A DNA stretch of 64,000 nucleotides from Aurantimonas sp036252795 (lineage in GTDB: Bacteria; Pseudomonadota; Alphaproteobacteria; Rhizobiales; Rhizobiaceae): contig DASYHY010000061.1 of the NCBI GenBank assembly GCA_036252795.1, positions 1 to 64,000 of the forward strand. The letters are read 5' to 3'. Made by a program: the position numbers and the translations under genes. The notes beneath the pieces were generated by a model, which saw only the letters and a program-made list of their open reading frames with translations, was not told the origin of the DNA and made no database searches. Each line of letters opens with the position of its first letter. Positions within the stretch are counted from its first letter, which is position 1. Shown piece after piece: positions 9,232-17,461 of the stretch.

Positions 9232-9246
9232 TTAATCGGGGCTTAA
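9232..9246 (+). promoter_or_regulatory. CtrA-type site TTAA-N7-TTAA upstream of the DUF882 gene
   Basis: The sequence reads TTAATCGGGGCTTAA, an exact match to the full CtrA consensus TTAA-N7-TTAA, 155 bases before the DUF882 start codon. In DNA this GC-rich such a match is rare by chance. That CtrA binds here is an inference. Confidence 0.5.
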
Positions 9247-9400
9247 CGCTTTCCGCGCAAAATCCGTAGAAAGTTGGACGACTGTCATTTTCATGCCGCA
9301 GTTCTGTTAAAAGTGGACGCGTGGGGTGACAGTACCTATGACGACAGGACCCCGGGGGTAACAGGCGCGGGGCCTGCAGCGGTTTTGAGGGGAATACCGA

Positions 9401-11083
9401 ATGTTCGGATGCACCGCTCGCGCTGGCCGTCTGGCCACGCGCATTGCGACCATCGCCGCACTGGTCATCTTCGGACTGGGCGCCGCGACGACGGTGAAAG
9501 CCGAAACCCGGACCCTGAAGCTCTACAACGTCCACAACAAGGAGCAGGGGACGTTCGCCTACAAGCGCAACGGCCGCTACGTCGCGGCGGAGATGAAGAA
9601 GATCAACTGGTTCCTGCGTGACTGGCGCCGCAACGAACCGACCACCATCGATCCGCGTCTCGTCGATCTCATATGGGAAGCCTATCGCCAGACCGGCTCG
9701 GGCAATCCCATCCACGTCGTCAGCTCCTATCGCTCTCCCGCCACGAACAACATGCTGCGCTCGCGCAGTTCCGGTGTCGCCAAGACCAGCCAGCATACGG
9801 CCGGCAAGGCCATGGACTTCTACATCCCGGGCGTGCCGCTCAAGAAGATGCGCGAGATCGGCCTGAAGATGCAGGTGGGCGGCGTCGGCTACTATCCGCG
9901 CTCCGGGTCGCCCTTCGTGCATTTCGACGTCGGCAATGCCCGGCACTGGCCGCGCATGAGCCGCCGCGAACTGCTCGCGGTCTTCCCGCAGGGCAATACC
10001 GTCCACGTTCCGTCCGACGGCAAGCCGCTTCCCGGCTATCAGCAGGCGCTGGCTTCCTACAAGCAGCGCCGCGGCGCTTCCGAGGTCCAGGTCGCCAACG
10101 CCCGTTCGTCAGGGGGCGGCAAGACGCTCCTGGCGATGCTGTTCGGCGGCGGCAGCGACGAAGCGGAGGACGAGGCGGACGTGACGGCACCGGCCGCCAG
10201 TGCGCCCCGCCAGGCCGCGCCGGCCGTGGCCGTTGCAGCCGTGACGCCGCAGTCGCGCCCCACCCAGACTCAGCCCAACGCCGTGGCCGTACCCGTCGGC
10301 GACCGGTTCGACGTCAGCGCCCCCGCCCGCGCCAATGCACCGTCCGCCGCAGTGGAAGTCGCGGCGCTGGACAACGCCAAGATCCCGGTCCCGACCTGGG
10401 CCCCCTCCCGCGCCGCGCCGGAAGCGCCGGCGCCAGCAGAGCCCGATGCCGTCTCGACGCTCGTCGCCGCGCTGGAAAGCCAGGCCGCCGAGACCGTCGC
10501 CTCGGGGCAGATGGCCTATGCGGTTCCGATGCCGCGTGACCGGCCGCCTTTCGAGGCTGTGCTGAACGAGCCGGCCGCCGAGGTCGCCGCCGCGGCCGAA
10601 GCGCCAGCGGTCGATGCCGTGCCGGCAGGCGAAGCGCCGCAGAAGATGGTGGTCGCGGCGGCGCCCGTGCCGGCCGCGCCGCCGCGGTCGCTGGGCGAGA
10701 CGAAGGCTGCGCAGGCGTCTGCCCTGCTGACAGCCGCCGCCACCCGGCCGACGCCGCTGATCGAACCGGCACGCGCCCCGATGATCGCCGGCAAGGGCGG
10801 CCGGGTTCTGAAGGAGCCGGCCATGCCGCCGGTCCGGGCCGTGACGATCGATCCGCAGGAAGCCATCGCCTCCCGCATCGCGGTAGCGGCGCTGGTCGCA
10901 GATCCCCATCAGCGGGCCCGCGACCTGCCTCAGGCGAGGCCGGACGGCCACAGCCTGGCCCGCCAGATTCCCGACGCAGTCTTTGCTGCAGGCTTTGCGC
11001 CCGCGACCTCTGCCGCCGCCGAAAAGACCGGTCGCTTTTCGGGGTCGGCTGTCAATTTCCTCCCGCTCGTCAAGCTGCAGTAG
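9401..11083 (+). CDS. DUF882 / peptidase M15-type exported envelope protein with long Ala-Pro-rich tail
   Basis: The 560-residue protein has an N-terminal signal or anchor segment (about residues 16-36), then a DUF882 (YcbK-like, M15A peptidase fold) domain to about residue 190 with SSYRSP, SQHTAGKAMDF and FVHFDVG. These blocks carry the His/Asp zinc ligands expected of M15 peptidases, so cell-wall peptide hydrolysis is plausible. From about residue 220 the rest is low-complexity Ala/Pro/Val-rich sequence, perhaps a linker through the periplasm. GAGGGGA lies just before the ATG. A perfect CtrA consensus upstream suggests cell-cycle control. Confidence 0.8.
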   Translation: MFGCTARAGRLATRIATIAALVIFGLGAATTVKAETRTLKLYNVHNKEQGTFAYKRNGRYVAAEMKKINWFLRDWRRNEPTTIDPRLVDLIWEAYRQTGSGNPIHVVSSYRSPATNNMLRSRSSGVAKTSQHTAGKAMDFYIPGVPLKKMREIGLKMQVGGVGYYPRSGSPFVHFDVGNARHWPRMSRRELLAVFPQGNTVHVPSDGKPLPGYQQALASYKQRRGASEVQVANARSSGGGKTLLAMLFGGGSDEAEDEADVTAPAASAPRQAAPAVAVAAVTPQSRPTQTQPNAVAVPVGDRFDVSAPARANAPSAAVEVAALDNAKIPVPTWAPSRAAPEAPAPAEPDAVSTLVAALESQAAETVASGQMAYAVPMPRDRPPFEAVLNEPAAEVAAAAEAPAVDAVPAGEAPQKMVVAAAPVPAAPPRSLGETKAAQASALLTAAATRPTPLIEPARAPMIAGKGGRVLKEPAMPPVRAVTIDPQEAIASRIAVAALVADPHQRARDLPQARPDGHSLARQIPDAVFAAGFAPATSAAAEKTGRFSGSAVNFLPLVKLQ

Positions 11084-11695
11084 GCCGACCGCCGCGGTCC
11101 TCTCTTTCCCGGTATCGGCGGCACCGCCCGCCGGACCAGTGACGCCCGGCGGGGCGGCAACGCCGAAGCGACGGTTCGCTCTCGCCGCTGCGCTCTCCTT
11201 CCGGCATAGCCCCAAGGCGGTCCGCCGGAGGCCGGCGGTAACGAAGTCGTCCGCGCACTGCTTTTCAAGATGGTGCGAGCGCCGTTGCCGCGCGGCGAAG
11301 CATGCAATGCCGCGTATCGCCATGAGCCTGCAATCGAAATCGTCATGCAATTCACCCGGATCGGCCGCCGTTCCTCTTGGCAGGCCGCACGTCAGGCAGA
11401 TCTGGGCCAAGAGGCGACGGTGAGATATGGCGCTAGCGATGCCCCCGCCGCCGCCGCCAGCAGCAGCCATACTGTCATCCCGACGAAGAATGGTGGCGGC
11501 GTACGCGCTGAAGCATGACGAGACCTTCGCGCCAAGAATTCAGGCGGCGCCGGCGTAGTTTCCGGCGGACTTCATGGGTTCTGTGAATTCTTACGTGTTC
11601 GTAATGCTGGCGAAGCCAGTGCCTCGCTTTGCTGGAGCAGGAACGTCTTTCCGACATTGCCGAACTAAAAAGCGGGGGGATTGCACAGCCCGCGC
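11084..11695. other. long non-coding stretch between the DUF882 gene and the mucR promoter
   Basis: I see no credible gene here; short ORFs in all frames lack family resemblance and good start signals. The right part turns AT-richer, holds a nested inverted repeat (11534-11592) and leads into the mucR promoter. MucR proteins bind AT-rich DNA, so this may be a regulatory platform for mucR. Confidence 0.5.
11534..11592. repeat. nested inverted repeat upstream of mucR
   Basis: Outer arms AAGAATTCA (11534-11542) and TGAATTCTT (11584-11592) are exact reverse complements. Inside them CGCCGG (11548-11553) and CCGGCG (11562-11567) form a second hairpin. Function is unknown; an untranslated-RNA fold or a protein-binding site are both possible. 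Confidence 0.45.
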
Positions 11696-11724
11696 TTGAC
11701 ATTAAGTATAGGCCCATAAATACA
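11696..11724 (+). promoter_or_regulatory. likely mucR promoter
   Basis: A perfect -35 box TTGACA (11696-11701) is followed by the AT-rich TAAATACA around 11717-11724 as the -10 region. This leaves an untranslated leader of roughly 120 bases before the mucR ATG. The surrounding A/T-rich steps fit the known autorepression of mucR, but no operator can be defined by eye. Confidence 0.5.
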
Positions 11725-11849
11725 GAAGCTCGATGGCGTTGTACCGCGCGTTGCGCCGTTAGACACACCGCATCGTTTTTATGCGCCGCGGGAATGCGAC
11801 TGTGGGTCAGTTCTCCCGCCCACACTCTCCGCGCACGATAGGAAAAATC

Positions 11850-12281
11850 ATGGACCAGATCGAAAACATCGACAACAACGAGATGTTGATGGAGCTGACG
11901 GCCGAAGTGGTGGCCGCTTACGTCAGCAACAACTCGTTACCTGTGTCGGAACTTCCGGCACTTATCTCCGACGTATATGGCGCGCTTGGTCGCACGACCG
12001 CGGCGCCGCAGGCGCCTCTCGCCGAGAAGCCGAAGCCGGCCGTGCCGGTCAAGAAGTCGGTGACCGACGACTTCATCGTCTGTCTCGAGGACGGCAAGAA
12101 GTTCAAGTCGCTGAAGCGGCACCTGATGACCCACTACAACCTGACGCCGGAAGAATACCGGGAGAAGTGGGATCTGCCGGCAGACTACCCGATGGTGGCG
12201 CCGAACTATGCCGCTGCGCGTTCGCGGCTGGCCAAGCAGATGGGTCTCGGCCACAAGCGCCGTCGCGCGGCTGCTCGCTAA
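11850..12281 (+). CDS. mucR: MucR/Ros family zinc-finger transcriptional regulator
   Basis: This 143-residue protein matches the MucR/Ros family, which represses exopolysaccharide, motility and cell-cycle genes in alphaproteobacteria and acts like H-NS on AT-rich DNA. The N-terminal part (ELTAEVVAAYVSNNSLPVSELP) is the oligomerisation region. The Ros-type zinc finger spans about residues 74-100 (CLEDGKKFKSLKRHLMTHYN), with one Cys then the two His, followed by TPEEYREKWDLPADYPMVAPNYA and a basic tail. The ATG at 11850 starts where the family begins; the longer frame upstream is untranslated leader. Confidence 0.95.
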   Translation: MDQIENIDNNEMLMELTAEVVAAYVSNNSLPVSELPALISDVYGALGRTTAAPQAPLAEKPKPAVPVKKSVTDDFIVCLEDGKKFKSLKRHLMTHYNLTPEEYREKWDLPADYPMVAPNYAAARSRLAKQMGLGHKRRRAAAR

Positions 12282-12313
12282 GCCGGTTTGGCAGCGTTGC
12301 TGCCGTCGCAACG

Positions 12314-12348
12314 AAAAGGCCCGCCGGCTGTGCCGTCGGGCCTTTTTT
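12314..12348 (+). terminator. Rho-independent terminator of mucR
   Basis: AAAAGGCCCG (12314-12323) pairs with CGGGCCTTTTTT (12337-12348), giving a GC stem followed by six T residues. It lies 33 bases after the mucR stop codon. Confidence 0.9.
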
Positions 12349-12371
12349 CGTCATGGAAGTGGCGCGTCGCG

Positions 12372-12635
12372 TCAGCCCTTGGGAAGGTCCGCCGCCATGC
12401 CGAGCGCCTGGAGGTAGAGATCCAGGATGGCCTCCTGTTCCTGCCGCTCGTTCTGGTCCTGCTTGCGCAGCGAGATCACCCGGCGCAGCACCTTGGTGTC
12501 GAAGCCGTTGCCCTTGGCCTCCGCATAGACGTCCTTGATGTCGTCCGCGATGGTCTTCTTCTCTTCCTCCAGTCGCTCGATCCGCTCCACGAAGGAGCGT
12601 AGTTGATCCTGGGCGACATCATGCACGTCGGACAT
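12372..12635 (-). CDS. gapR: GapR-type nucleoid-associated protein (DUF2312)
   Basis: This 87-residue protein matches DUF2312, whose Caulobacter member GapR binds overtwisted AT-rich DNA and is needed for replication and cell-cycle progress. Visible blocks are QLRSFVERIERLEEEKKTIA, DIKDVYAEAKGNGFDTKVLR and the C-terminal IRxR-like SLRKQDQNERQEQE helix. The ATG at 12635 has GGAG about seven bases upstream and starts the family (MSDVHDVAQDQL). It converges on mucR and its terminator. Confidence 0.9.
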   Translation of the reverse strand: MSDVHDVAQDQLRSFVERIERLEEEKKTIADDIKDVYAEAKGNGFDTKVLRRVISLRKQDQNERQEQEAILDLYLQALGMAADLPKG

Positions 12636-12740
12636 GTCCGGTCTCCGTAAGGCGGCCAATCGGGGCGTTCGCGCAGCGGCCTAGCAGACGCGGGCGATTC
12701 GTTGAATGGGTATGGCGCGCCGCCCGCCCCTAACCTGTGC

Positions 12741-13046
12741 TCACTCGTGCGGACGGGACGTCTCGAAGCGCGCCTGCTTGTCGGGTGTCGCCTCGGTCTG
12801 ATGGGCCGCGCGCCACTCCTCGTAGGGCATGCCGTAGACGATTTCCCGCGCCGCGTCCTTGCTGATCTCGTTGCCGTCGGCGGCAGCCGCGTCGCGGTAC
12901 CAGTTGGACAGGCAGTTGCGGCAGAAACCGGCGAGGTTCATCAGGTCGATATTCTGCACGTCGGTGCGCGCCCGCAGATGATCGCGCAGCCGTCGGAACG
13001 CGGCGGCCTCGTATTCGAGGCGCTGCCTTTCGCTGATGTCGTTCAT
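12741..13046 (-). CDS. DUF1244 family protein
   Basis: This 101-residue cytoplasmic protein belongs to DUF1244. Recognisable blocks are AAAFRRLRDHLRARTDVQNIDLMNL, the paired cysteines in AGFCRNCLSNWY, and EIVYGMPYEEWRAAHQ near the C-terminus. The family is widespread in proteobacteria and has no established function. The two conserved Cys suggest metal or redox chemistry, which is inference. It is transcribed towards gapR after a gap of about 100 bases. Confidence 0.85.
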   Translation of the reverse strand: MNDISERQRLEYEAAAFRRLRDHLRARTDVQNIDLMNLAGFCRNCLSNWYRDAAAADGNEISKDAAREIVYGMPYEEWRAAHQTEATPDKQARFETSRPHE

Positions 13047-13346
13047 GGCTTTCGCAGCTCCCTGTATGGCCGGTTGGCTAGGACCCGCATATCGCCCCGG
13101 CGCGTCGGGGGATCAAGCCCGCTAAGCGGCGGGGGCTCGCATGTTGGGCCGCGATCGGCTAGTGCGGGGCCTCTCGTGGCCGCGGCATAATCGGGCGGAG
13201 GTGCATGCAGCCTTCACCTTGCGCAGCCGCGCCGACGCCGCCGGCTTCGCGCCGTCATCGATCGAGGGGTCATCTCGTTGACAGCATTTGCCGCTATGCC
13301 AAGAAGAGACATTCTTCTACCGAACCCGCATGGCGAGGATAGCGTG
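13047..13346. other. intergenic region between DUF1244 and DUF1036 genes
   Basis: The stretch separates two divergent genes. The only signal I see is a perfect -35-like TTGACA at 13278-13283 on the plus strand, without a convincing -10 at normal spacing. No gene or RNA is evident. Confidence 0.4.
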
Positions 13347-13817
13347 ATGAAATCTGCCTATGTGCGTTGGCTCCGGAACGGGATGGCGGCCTGTGTCGCC
13401 GCGCTCGGCCTGTCGATCCTCGCGGCACCGCTGACCGCCGATGCGGCGAAGGCCGATTTTCGCGTGTGCAACGGCACCCAGTCGCTGGTCGGGGTGGCCA
13501 TCGGCTATCGCGCCGAGGCAGGATGGACGACCGAAGGATGGTGGCGCATCCCGGCGACGACGTGCAAGTCGATCATCGAGGGCCCGCTCTCTTCCCGCTA
13601 TTACTATCTCTATGCCGAGGACGCCGACGGCAACGGCCGCTGGGCCGGCTCGATCAACCTCTGCATCGCCGAGAACGAGTTCAAGATCGCCGGCGTCAAG
13701 GACTGCTTCCAGCGGGGGTACCAAAGGATGGGCTTCCGCGAATATGACACGGGCGAGCAGGCGAGCTGGATGGTCCAGCTGACCGAGGCGCCGCGCGAAG
13801 GTACGGATACGCAATGA
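13347..13817 (+). CDS. exported DUF1036 protein
   Basis: The 156-residue protein has a signal peptide (MAACVAALGLSILAAPLTADAAKA) and then a DUF1036 domain: FRVCNGTQSLVGVAIGYR, WRIPATTCKSIIEGPLSSRYYYLYAED and CFQRGYQRMGFREYDTG. DUF1036 proteins are small periplasmic proteins with conserved Cys and aromatic residues, of unknown role. I chose the ATG at 13347 with GAGGA upstream. Its stop codon overlaps the start of pyk as ATGA, so the two genes are translationally coupled. Confidence 0.85.
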   Translation: MKSAYVRWLRNGMAACVAALGLSILAAPLTADAAKADFRVCNGTQSLVGVAIGYRAEAGWTTEGWWRIPATTCKSIIEGPLSSRYYYLYAEDADGNGRWAGSINLCIAENEFKIAGVKDCFQRGYQRMGFREYDTGEQASWMVQLTEAPREGTDTQ

Positions 13818-15250
13818 GACGCAATCGCAGGGTCAAGATCCTCGCCACGCTCGGACCCGCTTCGTCTTCGGAGGAGATGATCCGCAAGCTGCACGAGGCC
13901 GGCGCGGACGTCTTCCGGATCAACATGAGCCATGCCGACCACGACCTCATGCGCGAACTCGTCAAGCGCATTCGCCGGGTCGAGGAGGCGGTCGGGCGGC
14001 CGATCGGCGTTCTTGCGGATCTGCAGGGGCCCAAGCTGCGGGTGGGCAAGTTCGCCGAGGGCAAGGTCACCCTGAAGCCCGGCGACGAATTCATCCTCGA
14101 CGACGACCCCTCGCCGGGCGACGCGACGCGGGTCTACCTGCCGCATCCCGAGATCCTCGAGGCGGTGCAGGAAGGGCATCGCCTGCTCATCGACGACGGA
14201 AGGCTGCAACTCGTCTGCATCGAGACGGACAAGCGCCACATCAAGTGCCGCGTCGTCGCCGGCGACAAGATCTCCGATCGCAAGGGCGTCAGCCTTCCCG
14301 ACACGACGCTCGCAACTGGCGCGCTGACGGATAAGGACCGCCGCGACCTCGATGCCGTACTGGCCGAGAACGTCGACTGGGTGGCGCTGTCGTTCATCCA
14401 GCGTCCTGATGACCTGGCCGAAGCCCGCAAGATCGCGCGGGGCCGCGCCTTCCTCCTGTCGAAGATCGAGAAGCCGCAGGCGGTCGAACGGCTCGACGAG
14501 ATCATCGAATTGTCCGACGCCATTATGGTTGCCCGGGGCGATCTCGGGGTCGAGCTGCCGCTCGAGACCGTGCCCGGCATCCAGAAGCGCATCACCCGTG
14601 CGGCCCGCAAGGCCGGCAAGCCGGTCGTCGTCGCCACGCAGATGCTGGAGTCGATGATCTCGGCGCCGGTGCCGACCCGCGCCGAGGTCTCGGACGTGTC
14701 GACCGCCGTCTATGAAGGCGCCGACGCGGTGATGCTCTCGGCCGAATCGGCGGCCGGCGACTACCCGGTCGAGGCGGTGGCGACGATGGACCGGATCGCG
14801 ATGCACGTGGAAAAGGATCCGCTCTATCCCGGCATCATCTTCGCGCAGCGCCCGGCGCCCGAGGCGACTGGCGCCGACGCGGTCTCGCTGGCCGCAAGGC
14901 AGATGGCCGAGACGCTCGGCGTCGCCGTGATCGTCACCTATACGGCGACCGGCACGACCGGTCTCAGGACCGCCCGCGAGCGGCCGCAGATCCCGATCCT
15001 GGCGCTGTCGCCGGTGGTCCAGACGGCACGCCGCCTGTCGCTGGTCTGGGGGCTTCACTGCGTCGTGACCGAGGACGCGCAGGATCTCGACGACATGGTG
15101 GACCGCGCCTGCCGCATCGCGGTGGAGCAGGGCTATGCCCGATCCGGCGAGCGTCTGATCGTCACCGCCGGCGTGCCGCTGCGTACGCCCGGCGCGACCA
15201 ACATGCTGCGCATCGCCTATATCGGCTCGGACGGCCTCTCGGCCGTCTGA
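13814..15250 (+). CDS. pyk: pyruvate kinase
   Basis: Pyruvate kinase transfers phosphate from phosphoenolpyruvate to ADP in lower glycolysis. The 478-residue protein begins KILATLGPASSSEEMIRKLHEAGADVFRINMSH, keeps the active-site Lys block FLLSKIEKPQAVERLDEI and the metal-binding stretch IMVARGDLGVELPLETVP, and ends with the regulatory C-domain. It starts within the stop codon of the DUF1036 gene (ATGA), and converges on a TPR gene with only six bases between stops. Confidence 0.96.
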   Translation: MRRNRRVKILATLGPASSSEEMIRKLHEAGADVFRINMSHADHDLMRELVKRIRRVEEAVGRPIGVLADLQGPKLRVGKFAEGKVTLKPGDEFILDDDPSPGDATRVYLPHPEILEAVQEGHRLLIDDGRLQLVCIETDKRHIKCRVVAGDKISDRKGVSLPDTTLATGALTDKDRRDLDAVLAENVDWVALSFIQRPDDLAEARKIARGRAFLLSKIEKPQAVERLDEIIELSDAIMVARGDLGVELPLETVPGIQKRITRAARKAGKPVVVATQMLESMISAPVPTRAEVSDVSTAVYEGADAVMLSAESAAGDYPVEAVATMDRIAMHVEKDPLYPGIIFAQRPAPEATGADAVSLAARQMAETLGVAVIVTYTATGTTGLRTARERPQIPILALSPVVQTARRLSLVWGLHCVVTEDAQDLDDMVDRACRIAVEQGYARSGERLIVTAGVPLRTPGATNMLRIAYIGSDGLSAV

Positions 15251-15256
15251 GAAGGC

Positions 15257-16000
15257 TCAGAGCAGCGGGCCGACCAGTTCGTCGGACAGTCGTCCCGCCG
15301 CATCCTGAGCGGATCTGAGCGCCGGGTAGACGGCCAGCACCTGCAGATAGGCCTCCAGCGCCTTGTCCTTGTGCCCGGTCCGCTCGAGAATCGTCGCAAG
15401 CCCCATCAGAGCGCCCCAGTGACGCGGCTCGCGCGACAGCGTCTGCTCGATGTCGGCCAGCGACTTCCCCCAGTCGTCCGTGGTGAAGCTGAGCGTCGCG
15501 CGGCGATTCCAGGCCTCGGCGTAGTCGGGCGCGAGCACCAGCGCCTGGTCGAGAAGGTCGCGGGCCGCCGCGCTGTTCTTCTCGGACATCGCCTCGGCGG
15601 CGCGCATCATCAGGAGGTCGATCGTGGCACTGCCGCTGCGACGCCAATGCCGCTCGATCCGCGACGCGATCAGGCGAGCCTTGTCCGCCGACGGCTCCTT
15701 GCGCAGCTCGGCGAACAAATCGTCGATCACCTGATCCGGCGTCGCGGGGACGTCGTCCGCCGCTGCCGCCTCAGGGGCGTCGTCTTCCGGCAGGGGGTCG
15801 CTGCCGAAGGCATCGGGCGATTCCTCGAGCTCTTCGTCCGGCGCCGGCAGCACCATCGGCGGCTCTTCGGAATCCGGCATGAGGTCGGGCATCACGTCCG
15901 GCATCGCCTGAGGCGATTCCGTATCCTGGCCGAACGCAGCCGGGGCGAGCGGATAGTGCAGGACGAGGCCGAGGGCCGCGGACATGAAAACGGCGCGCAT
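15257..16000 (-). CDS. exported tetratricopeptide-repeat protein
   Basis: This 247-residue protein has a signal peptide ending near AAFGQD, an acidic Pro-rich linker (about residues 26-95) and TPR repeats in the last 150 residues (AAARDLLDQALVLAPDYAEAWNRR, then SLADIEQTLSREPRHWGALMG, then KALEAYLQVLAVYP). A periplasmic scaffold role is likely; partners are unknown. A second protein at 63536-64000 shares the same domain order and specific blocks, so the window holds two paralogues. Confidence 0.8.
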   Translation of the reverse strand: MRAVFMSAALGLVLHYPLAPAAFGQDTESPQAMPDVMPDLMPDSEEPPMVLPAPDEELEESPDAFGSDPLPEDDAPEAAAADDVPATPDQVIDDLFAELRKEPSADKARLIASRIERHWRRSGSATIDLLMMRAAEAMSEKNSAAARDLLDQALVLAPDYAEAWNRRATLSFTTDDWGKSLADIEQTLSREPRHWGALMGLATILERTGHKDKALEAYLQVLAVYPALRSAQDAAGRLSDELVGPLL

Positions 16001-16081
16001 GGGAGGAGTCTACGTCTCCCAGGCGCGCCGTCAAACTGACATATCGGTGAGCGGCCTGCCCGAGAGGCGGCCGGCTCCTGC

Positions 16082-16207
16082 TCAGCCCTGGCGGGCCTTG
16101 AAGCGCGGCGCTTCCTTGTTGATGATGTAGACGCGGCCCTTGCGGCGAACCAGGCGGTTGGCGCGGTGGCGGGTCTTCAGGGCCTTGAGCGAATTCTTGA
16201 TCTTCAT
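16082..16207 (-). CDS. rpmJ: 50S ribosomal protein L36
   Basis: The 41-residue product MKIKNSLKALKTRHRANRLV... ending in YIINKEAPRFKARQG is the longer L36 form of alphaproteobacteria, which lacks the CxxC zinc ligands of the short form. It is highly basic, as expected for rRNA binding in the large subunit. The ATG at 16207 begins the family; the ORF extends further upstream only by chance. Confidence 0.93.
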   Translation of the reverse strand: MKIKNSLKALKTRHRANRLVRRKGRVYIINKEAPRFKARQG

Positions 16208-16384
16208 GACATCACCGGATCGTCTGAAGCGACGATCGGATCCTTTCCGTTCCGCCGCATAGGGAAGGGGCGCGCCGGCCGAAGCCTGCCACGCAAGTGC
16301 TGCGGAGATAGCTTTGCCGGCCCTGATTGTCAACGAGAACAGCCCGCGGCGTCGCATTGTCTTCCGCAAGCCGCACGTGCGTCT

Positions 16385-17461
16385 CTAAGGGCGCAGAAGC
16401 CGGGTCATGTGACCCATCTTGCGGCCCGGCCGGGCTTCGGCCTTGCCGTAGAGATGGACGACCGTCTCCGGCTCGCGGAGCAGGTCGGCGACTCGCGCGA
16501 CGTCATCCCCGATGAGGTTGTCCATCACGCAGTCCGAATGGCGCACGGGGGCCGCCAGCGGCAGGCCGGCGATCGCCCTCACATGCTGTTCGAACTGGGA
16601 CACGGCGCAGGCCGCTTCCGTCCAGTGCCCGGAATTGTGCACGCGGGGCGCGATCTCGTTCACCCGCAGCGTGCCGTCCGACAGCACGAAGAACTCGACG
16701 CCGATCACCCCGACATAGCCGAGATGTTCGGCGATCCGTGCCGCGGCCGCCTTCGCCGCCTCGGCCACGGCCGGTGTCAGCTGCCCAGGCACCGTGGAGC
16801 GCCGCAGGATCCCCAGACTGTGGACGTTCTCCGCCGGATCATAGGCGACGACGGCGCCGTCGCCGCCACGCGCGGCGATCACCGAGCATTCGTAGGCGAA
16901 GGGAACCTTCTTCTCCAGGATCGAGGGCACGCCGCCCAGGCTCTCGAAGGCGTCGGCATACGGCCCGATCGGGCGAATCGTCGCCTGGCCCTTGCCGTCA
17001 TAGCCGAAGCGCCGCGTCTTCAGGATGCAGTCGCCGCCCAGATCGAGCAGCGCATGACCCAGTTCCTCGACCGTGTCGACGGCCCGCCATTCGGCGGTCT
17101 CGACGCCGATGCCGTTGAGGAACGCCTTTTCCACCACCCGGTCCTGCGCGACCTCCAGCGCCTCGGCCGGGGGGTGTAGCATGGACGCCTCGATGGCGCT
17201 GCGCACCGGCTCGACCGGCACGTTCTCGAACTCGTAGGTGACGACGTCGCAGCTTTCGGCGAGACGGCGGAGCGCGCCGAAATCGTCATAGGCGGCGACG
17301 AGCATCGTGCTCGCGACCTGCGCCGCCGGGCACTCGGCATCCGGATCGAGTACGGCGACCCGATAGCCGAGCCGCGCCGCGGCCATCGCCAGCATGCGGC
17401 CGAGCTGGCCGCCGCCGATGATGCCGATCATGCTGCCGGCGGGCAGAGGCGCGAGGCTCAT
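16385..17461 (-). CDS. purK: N5-carboxyaminoimidazole ribonucleotide synthase
   Basis: PurK converts AIR, bicarbonate and ATP to N5-CAIR in purine biosynthesis. The 358-residue protein has an ATP-grasp architecture: N-terminal MIGIIGGGQLGRMLAMAAARLGYRV, central DCILKTRRFGYDGKGQ and the metal-binding GVEFFVLSDGTLRVNEIAPRVHNSGHWT. It overlaps purE by four bases (ATGA), forming a purE-purK operon that supplies both halves of the bacterial AIR-to-CAIR route. Confidence 0.96.
   Translation of the reverse strand: MSLAPLPAGSMIGIIGGGQLGRMLAMAAARLGYRVAVLDPDAECPAAQVASTMLVAAYDDFGALRRLAESCDVVTYEFENVPVEPVRSAIEASMLHPPAEALEVAQDRVVEKAFLNGIGVETAEWRAVDTVEELGHALLDLGGDCILKTRRFGYDGKGQATIRPIGPYADAFESLGGVPSILEKKVPFAYECSVIAARGGDGAVVAYDPAENVHSLGILRRSTVPGQLTPAVAEAAKAAAARIAEHLGYVGVIGVEFFVLSDGTLRVNEIAPRVHNSGHWTEAACAVSQFEQHVRAIAGLPLAAPVRHSDCVMDNLIGDDVARVADLLREPETVVHLYGKAEARPGRKMGHMTRLLRP

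Noticed and set aside
11270..11518. An 82-codon ORF upstream of mucR
   Set aside because: No family resemblance, weak start context and low-complexity Ala/Ser tail; not supported as a gene.
13610..15058. A 482-codon antisense ORF over pyk
   Set aside because: Low-complexity Arg/Asp-rich translation, typical of the reverse complement of a GC-rich coding region; pyk is certain.
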